Positions 23,011 to 34,757 are shown, numbered from the stretch's first letter. The stretch is DNA of 64,000 nt from Yponomeuta sedellus (GCA_934045075.1 OW203745.1:11494873-11558872), one strand, 5' to 3'. Translations and numbers: made by a program. Notes: generated from the letters alone by a model not told the origin.

Positions 23011-23364
23011 TTAACTAATGGAACTATTTAGGACAAAGACAAGAAGGACAAAGAAGTGCAAAGACTGCTTTTTCTGGTTACTGTTCTTTTGTGTCTGTAT
23101 TAACGGCGGAACATGAAAATGATATTTTACTGTTGCCTGCAAAGCGGTTGGCGTTTCAATAATCTTAAATCATATAAGCGTCGTAAAGTGTATACATAAC
23201 TCACAAAGAGAAATGTGTTGTTAAAAACTTGAATAACTCCCACAGTGTGCGACTGCAATCGCAATCCAATTTATTAGTATTGGTTGTATTTTCAACGAAG
23301 CGGCGGCGTGGTCGTTTTCTTAAAACCTCTGAATTCTAAAAAATCTTCATCTAGACAGAATAAG

Positions 23365-23515
23365 ATAAGATAAGATAGGAATATTCTTTATTGTACACCA
23401 GGAAAAAACAAACAAAACATAACTACAAAGATACAGTACAATTGGCAGCCTTATTGCTTAGAGCAATTTCTTCCAGGCAACCCACGATGGAGTGTTGCTG
23501 AAGGAAAAGTGAGGG
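23365..23515 (-). mobile_element. LINE 3-prime UTR repeat, minus strand
   Basis: Reverse complement of the GCCGCCAATTGTA module: agaataagataagataagat tail, gaatattctttattgtacacc, gtacaattggcagccttatt, ttcttccaggcaaccc. Confidence 0.65.
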
Positions 23516-23814
23516 TAGTTGGTGCAAATATGAACATTGATATACATACTTATACTTAAAAATAATATACTTACATAAATCATAACATATAATACATAAA
23601 ACAATTTATTATAAACCTACACAAACTTACATTATTTACAATAAAGTTCCGCAAGAGGATAAAAAGAAAGACATACCTACATTAAGAAAAACAATAACAA
23701 AATCAAATAATAAAAAAAAAAAATTAGAGTGATAGATACAAATCATAAACCTTATTTTTAAAGATAGCTGGGGAAGCAGAGCGCCTTATAATAGAATATT
23801 AGAACTTAATCTAT

Positions 23815-24003
23815 AGTATAAAAATGAATCGCTGAATGTGTTGATACGCGCAAATCTCGAGAGCAGCTGAACCGATTTCGCTAATTCTTTTTTTAGAATA
23901 TTCCTTGAAGTACGAGGATGGTTCTTACGGAGATAAAAATAAAAAAATAATTAAAGAATTTACTGCTAGGCGATAAGAAGTTCGCTGGGTCAGCTAGTCT
24001 ATA
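23815..24003 (+). mobile_element. Helitron-like non-autonomous element
   Basis: Same unit as at 12913, starting at aaaatgaatcgctgaatgtg and ending cgctgggtcagctagt. Confidence 0.65.
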
Positions 24004-25365
24004 GAAAAAAATAAAAGTCCATTAAGCTGGGTTATTTTTAAATGCCTTTTCTTATTGACATATTCTAACCAACATTTTCAGAATGGCGCATTTTAGAAAT
24101 AACCCCGTTTTATATGATAATATTAATATTTTATTGCACTTAACAATAAAATCATACAGTGCGACTGACTTAATGCCGTAAGAATTAGTTTATAAAGTTT
24201 TGTTTATTATCAAACTCCTCCGATACGGCTTCATGGATTATTATGTTTTTTACACATAGTCTATAGTAATATTCTTTCCTATATAGTAATAAAGGAAAAA
24301 AACGTTAGGAGGGTCATCTCGTATTATTTTACGGGTATGATTTAAGCTATCATCAATTTATTAAGTTTTGAATATGTTAAATAATAAGGTTTGTCCGTAA
24401 AATAATAGGTCTGTCATCAAAGTGTAGTCGGCAAACAATATAAAAACAATTTCATAATAAATCACATATATTCATCGGGATATATTATCAAGCATCAAAT
24501 AAATAGGTTCGTACTTATTTAAATAGGTTTGTCCTGATAACTGTATAACAAAATTAATGAAAAAAGGTCATTAACAAAATGAAATATGTAACTAAAAAAA
24601 TCATAAAGATCCAGAAAATAATGTTTTTGTACATATGAATTTAACATTAGGTACTTGTATGCTGGTTGTACCTATTGTTTTTTCTAAGTATATCTACATC
24701 TGCGGTAGTTTTATTTACACCCTGTAAATATTTATTAATTTTGAATTACAATTTAGATATAAGTAGTATGAATGTATTAGAATAATAAATGAAACACAGA
24801 TTTACTTTTGACTTTTACGAAGCCAATTTGGATCTGCCCTTGCACAATAATTAGAAATAATTTAAAAAAAATTTGGCGCTACACAGCGCCACGAATTCTT
24901 GAACCGAGAATTGGTAACAATGCGATGTGTCGTTTCCAGAGTTGCGTGCGACAGCATCATTGGTTTCTGTACTAAATAAAACAAAAGTTTACCACAATTG
25001 TCAGTTAGTAACATGACAATGGCTGTTTCAGAGCAATCAAACACTTTGCTTGCTGTATAGTGGGCCGTTTGTATGCTAAACTAGTCGCAAAATAATCATT
25101 GAGCTTTTAACGCCAATCACTGTGCTGGCATCGCTAAAAACCAACCAAATGTTGCTTTTTAGCGATGCAGCACTTTTTTCGAACGCATTTCAGATATAAC
25201 TGTGAATTTGACTTCGAAAAGTAAATATTTAACTAAAACTAAGTGAACGTTACATTTGAAATGAAAAGGGAAGTTAGTTAGTTAAAACTGTTTTTATACG
25301 GATTTATGCTCGTTTATTACATTTTTTACAATATATATAGTATATATATATGTGTGTATATATAT
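24004..25365. other. AT-rich intergenic stretch
   Basis: 1.36 kb without recognised genes or repeats. Reading frames here are short and compositionally random. Confidence 0.45.
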
Positions 25366-25459
25366 ACTATGAGGCTAAGTGCGGAAATCTCAGGTCTAAC
25401 TATATACTATATAAATAGTATATAGTTAGACCTGAGATTTCCGCACTTAGCCTCATAGT
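25366..25459. repeat. Perfect 45-bp inverted repeat with 4-base loop
   Basis: 25366-25410 and 25415-25459 are exact complements around ataa. The right arm contains the beginning of the adjoining SINE-L (cctgagatttccgcacttagcc), so the arm duplicates SINE-flanking sequence in inverse orientation. Confidence 0.9.
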
Positions 25460-25690
25460 TGGGCCACTGTACGTAGCAAGCGCTGGGGTACGTTAACACT
25501 TCAGACACTAGGGTTTCCTTACGATATTTTTCCTTCACCGTCGGCGAGTGGTATTGCTACTATAATTTCACAAATGTACATAACTTAGAAAACAAAGTCA
25601 TTGGTACATGCCGGGGTTTGAACCCACGACCTCCCGATTGAGAGGCCGGCGTTCTACACCGCTCCGCTACCACCGCTCTGTAATGAAAAG
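25460..25690 (-). mobile_element. tRNA-derived SINE (SINE-L)
   Basis: The minus strand begins gagcggtggtagcggagcgg (box A-like), then gaggtcgtgggttcaaacccc (box B). The body follows with conserved ctagggtttccttacgatat and cttcaccgtcggcgag. It matches a SINE type common in moths, as I recall it. The 69-codon frame on the plus strand is a SINE translation. Confidence 0.7.
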
Positions 25691-25699
25691 GGAAGTGAA

Positions 25700-26150
25700 T
25701 GATGATCCCTTTTCTGTTAAAAACAGATCGAGAATAAACCTAAAAATTAACCCATTTCTGTATAAAGATCCCGTTTGTATATTTCGTTTTAAGATTCCAC
25801 GCCTCATTTATGGCTAAGGTACTTAAAAAATTTAAATATCCTTGGAAGTATCTGTAATTTCTTTTTTTATGTACAATAGAGGATTCTCTGTCTCCACCTA
25901 CTGTTCTGTCTCTGTCCCCGGGGTGCGGGGTATGAAACTAGCGTTCATGCAGTTTGTCTCTGCACCAACACCAGTTTCATACTCCACACTCCGATTTCAT
26001 ACCCTGCACCAAAGTTTCACACCCAATATTCAGCAGTGGAAGCGAAACTTTACAATGTTAGCCGCAAATTCGGGAGAATAAGAAGAATTTATTTCCAGAA
26101 TCCGTACAGGGTTGATAAAATTAAAAATTAGAACTAGTTTATGAATCAAC
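25700..26150. other. Intergenic, nothing recognised
   Basis: Holds a few iterations of gtttcatacc-type motifs near 25930-26020. No gene supported. Confidence 0.35.
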
Positions 26151-26154
26151 ACTA

Positions 26155-26280
26155 TTACAATAGCTTGTCTGGAAAAGATCACTTCTAGGGATAAGGCCGC
26201 CGTTTGCACTCTTATGTTAAGAAATATCTTTGTAATTTCAATTTTAATGTGTAATGAAGTGTTATCTATCTACATGAACT
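26155..26280 (+). mobile_element. LINE 3-prime UTR repeat, diverged
   Basis: tagcttgtctggaaaagatc, gataaggccgccgtttgcac and gaaatatctttgtaattt match the GCCGCCAATTGTA module. Confidence 0.5.
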
Positions 26281-26504
26281 TCTGATACCGTGCTAAGTTT
26301 GACACCTGTATTACAGCTAGCAGTACATTGGCACTTCTGGTACGAGTATCTCACTAGGGGATTGCCGCTAGTGAGATGAAACAGTTTCTAGTTAGAGAAG
26401 TGATTCTAGAAATTTTACTGCTTAGAAAATAAATTTATTAAAAGAAACGCTTAGTACGAGTAAGTCTATAAAAAATATTTGTTCCTATCTTCATGTGTAT
26501 GTGT

Positions 26505-26660
26505 GTGTATGTATTTAATTTTGTTTTCTAAGTTACTTAAATTTGCGGTTTTGCAGCTGGCACACCAAACGAAGAAAAACATCGTCAGAAAACCCTAGTA
26601 TCTGAGATATTTACTTCCCTCAACACTTGCTACTTACAATGGCCCAGCAGTGAGGCTAAA
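26505..26660 (+). mobile_element. SINE-L fragment, diverged
   Basis: aacatcgtcagaaaaccctagt, then ttcctcaacacttgctacttacaatgg; the order matches the plus-strand SINE-L copy at 54880-55050. Confidence 0.4.
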
Positions 26661-27084
26661 TCTCGGGTCCATTTAACCCCAATATCCCAAACAAAGGACA
26701 CCCAAAATACCGCAAAGTACCAAAAACAGCACCGTGAAATATCACAACAAAACGACCGAATGCCATAGGGATTAGCCTGGCCATTAATTCACAAATTAGT
26801 TTAGAGGCACGTATAGAATTGAGTGGCATTAACAATGTAGTAGGGTGGCGGAGCATGGGGGAGCTGAGATGGCATATAGTAGGCTACAAAAGGCTCAAAA
26901 TCACTGAACGGCGCCTCAGTTGAGGAGTGACAAAATATTTTATGATAGCAGGAGTGGTTTAGTAAAAGTCAAAGATGACATCAGCCAACCCAAGTGATGT
27001 CTTACATTACAGAGTGTTTGGTCCCAAACTAAGATACCTGATTAGAATATTACACACGTAAGAAATATTTGCATACGCATCCTA

Positions 27085-27260
27085 TATACGTCCAACTACA
27101 GGGCACAAGCCTTCTCCCTAAGAGTGATAATGTTGTTTGAACCTAGACTCCGTAAGATTAACCACACTGTATGTAGCAATCTAAACTGGCCACGTTGATG
27201 ACGAACCTAGTGCGGAGGGTAGTGGTAATCTTCGACTGTTACAGTACTACACATCATAAA
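27085..27260 (-). mobile_element. SINE-L-like fragment
   Basis: cgtccaactacagggcacaa and ccttctccctaagag resemble the tail end of SINE-L at 35760 (cgtcccactccaggacacat). Weak match. Confidence 0.35.
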
Positions 27261-27879
27261 AGTCCCTACGGGAATCTTCGTTCGCGCAGACTAGGAAGTG
27301 CAACGAAAGTACCCGAAGCTATAAGTACATTCAACATGATCTTTAACCGATACGGTTAAGGTGCAGAATTGAATGCTGCAGTAGCGCTACCTATTTTGCT
27401 CACGCGAATATTGCCAAACTAATAGTCACCTGCATCGATGACGTTGAATCAACCAATAGCAACAAAGGCGCGCGGCCTGCCATAAAATGAAACTATCTGG
27501 TTGGTCGATCAACTTGCCGCACATCCAAAATTTGGTCATCTGCGCAGATACATCCGCGAGACTTATTTGTTGTGTAGCACTGTACCAAGTTACAGTTGCA
27601 AATATTAATAAATCTTAAAGTACCCCATAATTAAAGAAATGTGTTATAACACTTTTGATAACAACAATACCCGAACTAAATGGTCATGTGATGCAGACAT
27701 TTTATCTTTGGAAAAATGTCATTTAGTTGTAGGCATACTGTGTATAATGTAATGTCAATTTTTGTCAAAATAAATTATTTGATTTGATTTAGTAATGGAC
27801 TTTATCACTACGCATGCCCACCGCAAATTGCCAATTAAAAGCGATAACAATGTACAAAGTACTTCGTACACTCATGTTT

Positions 27880-28400
27880 TCTACTTTCTCTCGATTTTTT
27901 AAATCTTTTTTAGTATGGAAAGCGCTGGCTCTTCCTAGAACATCTCTGATTTCCTTCTTGACCTTTTATTATTCTTCTTATTTAGTATTCAAAAGCGTTG
28001 ACTTTTCTTTAGTTATCTTGGATATTTGAACTATTTCTTTTTCGAATCTTTTTTTTTTTGTGTCAAAAGAGTTGATTTTTCTTCAGGCATCTTACGGGCA
28101 TCTTGGATTTCCTACTTGATCTCTTATACTTCTTTACTATCGTAAGAGGTGACTCTTTCTCAGACATGTTTGATTTCCTCCTTGACCTCTTTTTATTTTT
28201 CTTCTTTAGTATCAAAAGAGTTGACTCTTTCTCAGCCATATGTTTCTTTGAAGGCTTCTTATTCTTCTTCTTCTTAGGTAGGTAGTATTGTAAGCGCTGA
28301 CTCTTTCTTAGACATCTCGGATTTTGACATCTTATTTTTATTCTTCTTTAGTATTAAAAGCGTTGTTTCTTCTCAGAAATCTCCCTCCCAAAAACTGCGT
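27880..28400 (-). repeat. Degenerate peptide-coding tandem repeat (Lys/Arg/Ser/Glu-rich)
   Basis: On the minus strand, units of about 75-80 bp encode variations of M(S/A)EKES(T/P)L(L/T)I(L/V)KK followed by KKRSRRKS. Two adjacent units at about 28085-28240 are in one open frame (AEKESTLLILKKKNKKRSRR, then SEKESPLTIVKK). The outer units are broken by stops and length changes. It is either a decayed repetitive protein exon or a minisatellite that happens to be open. No start, splice signals or further domain could be identified. Confidence 0.55.
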
Positions 28401-28824
28401 CACGGGATACACCACTAATGGGAATTGAACTCACGCAGTCAAGTGGTTTTTGCGGACCTTCTGTCTTCCATCTGTGGCGCTGAGACGTGAAATTATTGAG
28501 GGATTTGCCATTCGAGGCTTTATGTATTGGTGTAAAGACCTCTATTGTAGTTTGGAGAATGGATAAAATTGTAAGCGTTCGTGCATCTGTGTTCGGATTA
28601 TTCGGCGCGGGCTTATTCGCGCTGATTATATTCGATTAACGTTAAACTTGAGCATACTATAATAGCTAGCATTAATCATAAAAACGCGTTGCCGTCGTCT
28701 GAGACATGTACCTAACCTTGGTACCTTTAAAGAGTATAAGAGATCTAGAGTTAACCAGAATATAACAGGTAAGTACGTAACATTTTAGACCCCTTCTTCG
28801 TTTACCATTTGGCGTGACTAGTCA

Positions 28825-29272
28825 ATTAGGTTTAACATCGGAACGATATCACTGTACTCATATGATTACACTATTTTTATTTTTAATGCACTAACCCGTG
28901 CTAAGGAACAAATTTAAAAACCTATTTAGAGGCTAAAAATTTTTTCACCCATGCCGGGATTCGAACCCGCAACCTCTGGCTATCCGTACCAGCGCTCTAC
29001 CAATTGAGCCAATGGGCGACTCACGGCATCACAGTGAAATTTCGAACCTCTTTACAATATTCTCTGTATTACGTACAGGCAGCGACATCTGACTTAAGCA
29101 AATTGCATTACTTACTGAAATTTTTAGCCTCTAAATAGGTTTTTAAATTTATTCCTTAGCACGGGTTAGTGCATTAAAAATAAAAATAGTGTAATCATGT
29201 GAGTACAGTGATATCGTTCCGATGTTAAACCTAACTGCAAAGTAGGTAGTCGGGGCAGTAAGTAATGCAATT
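28825..29272 (+). mobile_element. SINE-T inverted pair
   Basis: Minus-oriented unit (28825-29113) with a tRNA-like block at about 28951-29017, followed by plus-oriented sequence (29114-29272) that runs past the usual 3-prime end. No TSD seen, so the boundaries are approximate. Confidence 0.65.
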
Positions 29273-29299
29273 TCTTTATTGTGTTGCCAGTACTGTTTT

Positions 29300-30020
29300 A
29301 CACCGTCTGTGTAAAACAGGCACTTGTCACTGCTTATTTCGTGGTTCAAATGTCGATCTTTTTTCTAGCATAATTAGTAAAACGGCACTTGTCCGTGGAC
29401 AAGTGCCGTTTTTACAAAAAAGTCTGAACGAATCCATAGAACTGTCAGCGGTCAATAGTAGAGGGAATGTGATTTATTTTGGTGCTGTGATTGATTGATT
29501 AAGGCGGCGGTTGATATTGAATTGGATAAAAATTATCATTATGAGTGAAGAGTCAAGTCTTAAAAGAAAGAAAGGTGTGCGGCACGAAGAAAACTATCGT
29601 CGATACAGTCAATACATACCACAAGAATTTACAGACTTTTGGATAAATATATATAATTGGAGTGTGGAAAATTAATTAATGTTAACATGTACCTTAGTTT
29701 AGTTTTATTTCATTAAAGTTTGACATATAAATACTTTGATCGTGGTTTTTTATTTGCAGCTAAATGGTAAGAAGGGCACTTGTCCACCCGTAGTTAGTAA
29801 TAGGGCACTTGTCCAATTATTTTTGTATTTATTTCTGGGAAATCTGCTATAAGGAAAAATCATATTTTCTTACAAACTGATAGGTATTTATATATTTTAA
29901 AATATATAAAATAACCACGTAGTAAAACCTTATCATTAAATAAATATTTAGTTTTTATCCTCTCCTGTAAATTTCATAACAGCAAATTCATGTGTGACAA
30001 GTGCCCTTTTAGTATTTAGG
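29300..30020. mobile_element. Putative DNA transposon with iterated GGCACTTGTC motif
   Basis: The motif ggcacttgtc(c/a) occurs at about 29319, 29384, 29776 and 29806. Its complement occurs at 29397 and 29997, each next to A-runs (agtaaaac, agtaatag, cttttagta). Two copies at 29379-29412 form a 16-bp hairpin with a 2-base spacer. The outer copies point inwards, as short TIRs would. A 44-codon ORF lies between. The exact ends are uncertain. Confidence 0.5.
29541..29675 (+). CDS. Small basic ORF inside the GGCACTTGTC element
   Basis: A 44-codon frame starting MSEESSLKRKKGVRHEENYR and ending with WSVEN and a stop. The KRKKGVRHEENY stretch resembles the N-termini (KRxxRNPExW/Y type) of uncharacterised arthropod proteins that I associate with mobile elements. 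This is from memory and untested. It is preceded by an A-rich leader and has no further domain. It could be a fragment of a longer element-encoded protein whose remainder has been deleted. Confidence 0.35.
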   Translation: MSEESSLKRKKGVRHEENYRRYSQYIPQEFTDFWINIYNWSVEN

Positions 30021-30364
30021 CATTCAATTATTGTAAGCCTGGACTTATTATACAAACATAAATTAACGGTTGAGAATATGTTGTCATGCTGTACAGTTAA
30101 GAACACATCAACCTTTATATGCGTGCTATAGGCAATTACGTTACGCGTGACTTTGCTTCTACGAGTATATTATGACTATAGTATGAAGGTTAGTATGCTG
30201 TCAACTGTACTAGCAGACTACTCGAGCTAGAGAAAGTGATTATTGACTGATTAACCAATATTATGTAGTTGTTCGATTCTGCAATGAACAAAACCAAAAC
30301 CTAATGATTATTTTTTTGACATTAAACAATACATCAGCCTGGTCAGTCAGAGGTAAAATGTGTC

Positions 30365-30700
30365 CAGCATCACATCATCAACCCATTATGTCCCCACCTA
30401 GGGGCATGGGTCTCTTCCCTACGGAAGGTATAGGCCATACTCCACCACGAGGGCCAAGTCCGGATTAGTGGAGGCTTGCAATACTTGTGGCTGGTCTTAC
30501 TGCCAGAAGTTTTCAAGCCGCCTTAAGGCCTCTGACTTGGTTTAACGACAGCCGGTTCCAACTGCTTAACGTGCCTTGCAAAGCACGGAACCGCTCGGAA
30601 AAGTGCCACCAGCGTTAGTCATAGACGGTCACCCCTCGGTACACTGAACGCGCCCTATCTTGCTTTAACTTAGTGATAATTAAGATCACTCAACATTTTA
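30365..30700 (-). mobile_element. SINE-A, subfamily 2
   Basis: Begins tcatcaacccattatgtccc and carries cttccctacggaaggtatagg and gattagtggaggcttgcaa, a variant also found at 36840 and 57690. The head region at the right is diverged (ttaagatcactca). Confidence 0.75.
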
Positions 30701-30711
30701 AGAGTACAAAC

Positions 30712-31116
30712 ATACATATCTAATTTAAAAACCTATTTAGAGGCTAAAAATTTCACCCATGCCGGGATTCGAACCCGCAACCTCTGGCTATCCGTACCAG
30801 CGCTCTACCAATTGAGCCAATGGGCGACTCACGGCATCAGTGAAATTTCGAACCTCTTTACAATATTCTCTGTATTACGTACAGGCAGCGACATCTGACT
30901 TAAGCAAATTGCATTACTTACAGCCCCGACTACCTACTTTGCAGTTAGGTTTAACATCGGAACGATATCACTGTACCCACATGATTACACATGATAGCCA
31001 GAGGTTGCGGGTTCGAATCCCGGCATGGGTGAAATTTTTAGCCTCTAAATAGGTTTTTAAATTTGTTCCTTAGCACGGGTTAGTGCATTAAAAATAAAAA
31101 TAGTGTAATACATATC
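30712..31116 (+). mobile_element. SINE-T with 5-prime inversion and 9-bp TSD
   Basis: Minus-oriented part 30721-30990, direct part 30991-31107 starting inside the tRNA-like block (gatagccagaggttgcggg) and ending gcattaaaaataaaaatag. Flanks are atacatatc at 30712-30720 and 31108-31116. Both parts contain the tRNA 3-prime half, so the template must have been longer than one unit. Confidence 0.8.
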
Positions 31117-31215
31117 CAAGTCACATAGTATACCATTGGCAGTCTTATCGCTAAAAGCGATCTCTTCCAGACGTTCTTAAGATGAATAGAACTTAACAGA
31201 ATTAACCTCCACTGT
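31109..31215 (-). mobile_element. LINE 3-prime UTR repeat, minus strand
   Basis: accattggcagtcttatcgc, ctaaaagcgatctcttccag; the reverse of the GCCGCCAATTGTA module. Confidence 0.5.
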
Positions 31216-31734
31216 GCCGATGCGACGCCCACAATCTTTCCACCTTTTCTTATCACGAAAATAATTTTCTTTTCACCTAGCATCATTCTATTGTGTCTAC
31301 GGGTATAGTGCAGGTATATCATCACACTAAGTGAGTCTGGGTACGCATTCGTCTATATTTCTTCCCGCGTGGTATCTTGACAAGCGCATGATTTATGACA
31401 GGACACGGGGGTCATTAAACTTGGAGATGTAATATCAAAGATGGGTTATGACTTGTAATGTGGCTGTTCTTGCATTATGGTTTTCGCTACTCTGTTCTTT
31501 TAAAGAATCCGAATTTCGATAAACGCTACTCTCATAACACCACTTTCAATATATGTCAATAATAAACTAAATAAAAAACGTGCCCAGCAGTGGGGACATA
31601 CATGGGGTGATATGTATTTACTTATCCTGTTTAGTGTTTATTAAAAGTAAAAGAAATAAGCAATTTTCACTATTCGCCCTGTAGTGGAACAGATGGCACA
31701 TATTTTGGCTATTAAATATACACAATATCTCGCG

Positions 31735-31955
31735 AACAACCGACAACCGTTGGAGTAAACGTATTCTTGAGTGGAGACCGCGACTCGGCAAAAGTAGTGT
31801 AGGACGCCTTTCGACTAGGTGGGATGACGATCTCCGAAAAACTGCCGGCAGACGCTGGAGGCGGCAAGCTAAAGACAGGGCGCTATAGCGCTTATTAGGA
31901 GAGGGCTATGTCCAACACTGGACTAACATATAGCCTGAAGAAGAAGAAGAAATAT
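31735..31955 (+). pseudogene. RTE-like LINE, C-terminus and tail
   Basis: Reads NRWSKRILEWRPRLGKSSVG, then LSTRWDDDLRKTAGRRWRRQ, a stop in place of a Trp, and LLGEGYVQHWTNI before the stop. It ends in a gaagaagaagaa tail. This is the 3-prime end whose nucleotide sequence (gggctatgtccagcagtggac) is borrowed by the retroposon at 32065-32312. Confidence 0.75.
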
Positions 31956-32064
31956 ACACATTTTTTTGTTATAAACATCGTTGCAGGCGTTACGAAAGAG
32001 TTCGATAACCATCACTATGATAGGAGATTTTAATATTATATGTAAGAATGTACTGTGTTGCTGT

Positions 32065-32312
32065 GTGGTGTCGGCCTAGAGAATAGCACCAACCCAATTC
32101 TTCCCGCGGGTGTCGTAAAAGGTGACTAAGGGACACAAACCGGGGGGTGGGCAGCAGCACCCCCTGCAGTACAATTCCACCTAACTGCGATCCCCAACCC
32201 GCATGCCCAGCGTGGGGATTATGGGGATTACCCCCAATGATGAAGCGCTATGGCGCTCATTAGGGGAGGGCTACGTCCAGCAGTGGACTAGTACAGCCTG
32301 ACGACGATGTAA
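32065..32312 (+). mobile_element. SINE-like retroposon with RTE tail
   Basis: The 5-prime body (gtggtgtcggcctagagaat, gcgggtgtcgtaaaaggtg) is unrelated to the LINE. The last 70 bases (gcgctatggcgctcattagg, ctacgtccagcagtggacta, gcctgacgacga) match the LINE end at 31735-31955. Confidence 0.6.
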
Positions 32313-32654
32313 GAATGTAAAGGTTTCAAAAACACAAGAGCGAACGCATCGACCCCATAGAGCACATCTCTCCGCTGAGCATGGCTGAATCATACCGAAT
32401 ATTCATATCTTCACGCCGTCGCATTTTACGGGCTGTCACGCGCAAATTGATGGATTGCACTCCACGTGGCGGCGGACAAAGAGAGCGCTCATGATTATTT
32501 TTAACTTCCCCATGTTGAATTGTAAAATTAGAACAGAAGCTTACCTAGAGCTGCAACGAATTTGACAGCACGATAAATGCTCACTATGACGCCAAAATAG
32601 GTTTTTTCAAACAGTTCTTGCGAGAATTGACTTAAAATATATATTAAACGAGTC

Positions 32655-32790
32655 TTCTTCTTCTTCAGGCTGTGTTATGTAGTCCACTGCTGGACATAGC
32701 CCACCCCTAATGAGCGCCATAGCGCCCTGTCCTCAGCTTGCCGCATCCAGCATCCGCCGGCAGTTTTTCGCAGGTCGTCAACGAAACGAA
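32655..32790 (-). mobile_element. RTE-like LINE tail, minus strand
   Basis: tcttcttcttcaggctgtgt, ccactgctggacatagccca, cgccatagcgccctgtcc and gccggcagtttttcgcaggtc are the reverse of the 31735 LINE end. Confidence 0.7.
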
Positions 32791-32799
32791 ACGAGTCTA

Positions 32800-33470
32800 A
32801 TTGCGATTATTTATAAGGTAAAGTATGGTATCGAAAATCGACAATTAAGGGATTGTAAAAACAATTGGAATAAAACATAATTTTAATTTTGGGTGATTGA
32901 TGAGTATTTATTTCGATTCATTTATATTCATTTCATAAAGCCTGGCACAAAGAAAACGAATCGATTGAGATCTCATTTGTTAAAAACTAACCTTTGGTTA
33001 AGGATTAATGACGGAACATAGAATCGGAAATTTATACATACGAGCCAAATATATTGGGGTATTTTTAGGCTCCGCTGCAGTCGGGTCAATGTGGTTTGAT
33101 TAATATCTACGAGTATAACCCCCGGTTTTTCGTATACTAACAATCTGTTTACTACTTTGGCCATCTGCTAGTCATTCTTTTTATGCATTTGGATAAGTTG
33201 TTAACAATCAATCGAGTGTAATAAGACTCTGAATAAGAAATCTTTATTCTCAGCAATGAAGGAGAATAAACACAAATAAAATAAAAAGCATGCTAAAGAC
33301 CTTTACATTTAAATTATAATAGGATGTATGTTCATTTGTATTTATGCTCTTTGTGGCGAGCACATGTCAACTCAGCGCGCGCACTACAAACTCCAATATT
33401 CCTGCATCGCGCAATCAAAGTGTTGATAGATAGATAAATAAATTATTTATTTATACTTCCACACACATTC
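32800..33470. other. AT-rich intergenic stretch
   Basis: Nothing recognised. Confidence 0.4.
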
Positions 33471-33474
33471 GTAA

Positions 33475-33650
33475 ATGTACAAAAACATGATGTTACACAT
33501 GACATACTATAAATATAACGTCCGACTAACAACAGTCGGACCGGCCGTCCCCAGGCATACGATCTGCCTGGTGAGAAATTTCCCTTTATAGTGGAAGAGC
33601 ACGAACACCCGCTCTTCTCTATACCTTGTATTTATTGACGCTCCACCGAA
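33475..33650. repeat. Dispersed repeat shared with 38255-38320
   Basis: gagaaatttccctttatagt ggaagagcacga here corresponds, reversed, to cgtgctcttttactataaat ggaaatttccc at 38281. Likely a LINE or SINE 3-prime region. A TIR MITE has inserted into the 38-kb copy. Confidence 0.4.
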
Positions 33651-33904
33651 GCCATTCATAGACCATGAATCTGGTTGTAGACTTAAGAATCTATTCTTCG
33701 GTTTTAATAGATTTGTGACCGAATGGCACTGTCATAAATGCTATATTAAATCATAATTTATGACGGGAAGGATGTTTTGAAATAAATACCGTAGTAGGCG
33801 GTAAGGGGTCATATCTTGGCATTGGTTAACAGCCGGTAATATATCTACGGTTGAAAATATTTAAGTCAGTGATAGATTGATGGAATATTCACAGAGCGTA
33901 TATA

Positions 33905-33960
33905 AAAATATAATACAATTGGCGGCCTCATTACTAAAAGCAATGATTGTCAGAAATGAA
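33905..33960 (-). mobile_element. LINE 3-prime UTR fragment, minus strand
   Basis: aatacaattggcggcctcat and taaaagcaatgattgtcag match the reverse of the GCCGCCAATTGTA module. Confidence 0.45.
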
Positions 33961-34366
33961 AGCAGTACAATAAAATGTAGGATAAATATTTTCTATGTAT
34001 GACATTCTACTATCTGAGTGCTTAGTGCGAGTTTGACAGATCCAATCGAATCACTTTACTACCGCGTTAATCGAGCATTGAGTAGTGAGTATGAGTAAGT
34101 TAACCGTTCGAACTGGCAAAACGCTGTCACAGTACAACTCGCACTCGCGTTTATTCGTGTTTTGGCTGGTAAACGTGTTCACTTCTCAACGTAAACCATT
34201 ACAACTCGCACTCAGCAATTTTAATTTCCATACTTGTCGCTAGGTGGCGCTTCCTCGATGCCATAGAAATATGAGTTTACGTTAACGCGATCGAGTAGTT
34301 AAAAAACTCGCACTAAGCACTCAGAGGTGCTCAACTAACTTTTTAACACACTCATGTCCAAACACC

Positions 34367-34757
34367 TAAAACAACTGTCGATATCAACCCTTGTATGTCC
34401 CCACTGCTGGGGCACGGGTCTCTTCCTGCATCGCAGGAATGTTAGGTTATACTCCACCACGAGGGCCAAGTCCGGGTTGGTGGAGGATTGTAAGGCAGTG
34501 GCGGGCCTTACTTTCAGAAGTTATCAAGCCGCCCGTAGGGCCTCTGACATGGCTTAACGACTGCCATTACATGACAGCCAGCACCAACGGCTTAGCGTGC
34601 CTTGCAAAGCACGGAAGCGCTCGGAAAAATGCCACTAGCGGTACTCACGGGACGGTCACCCATCTCGCACCCGACCGCGCCTGTTGTTGCTTAACTCAAG
34701 TGATTGGTTCCAATTACTCGGTCGGACTAGGCCACGAGCGCTTCATAAAACAACTGT
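34367..34757 (-). mobile_element. SINE-A, full length, 12-bp TSD
   Basis: Complete minus-strand copy from the tail tatcaacccttgtatgtccc to the head ggccacgagcgcttca, flanked by taaaacaactgt at 34367-34378 and 34746-34757. It gives a good length estimate for the family (about 367 bp). The 123-codon frame is a SINE translation. Confidence 0.9.
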
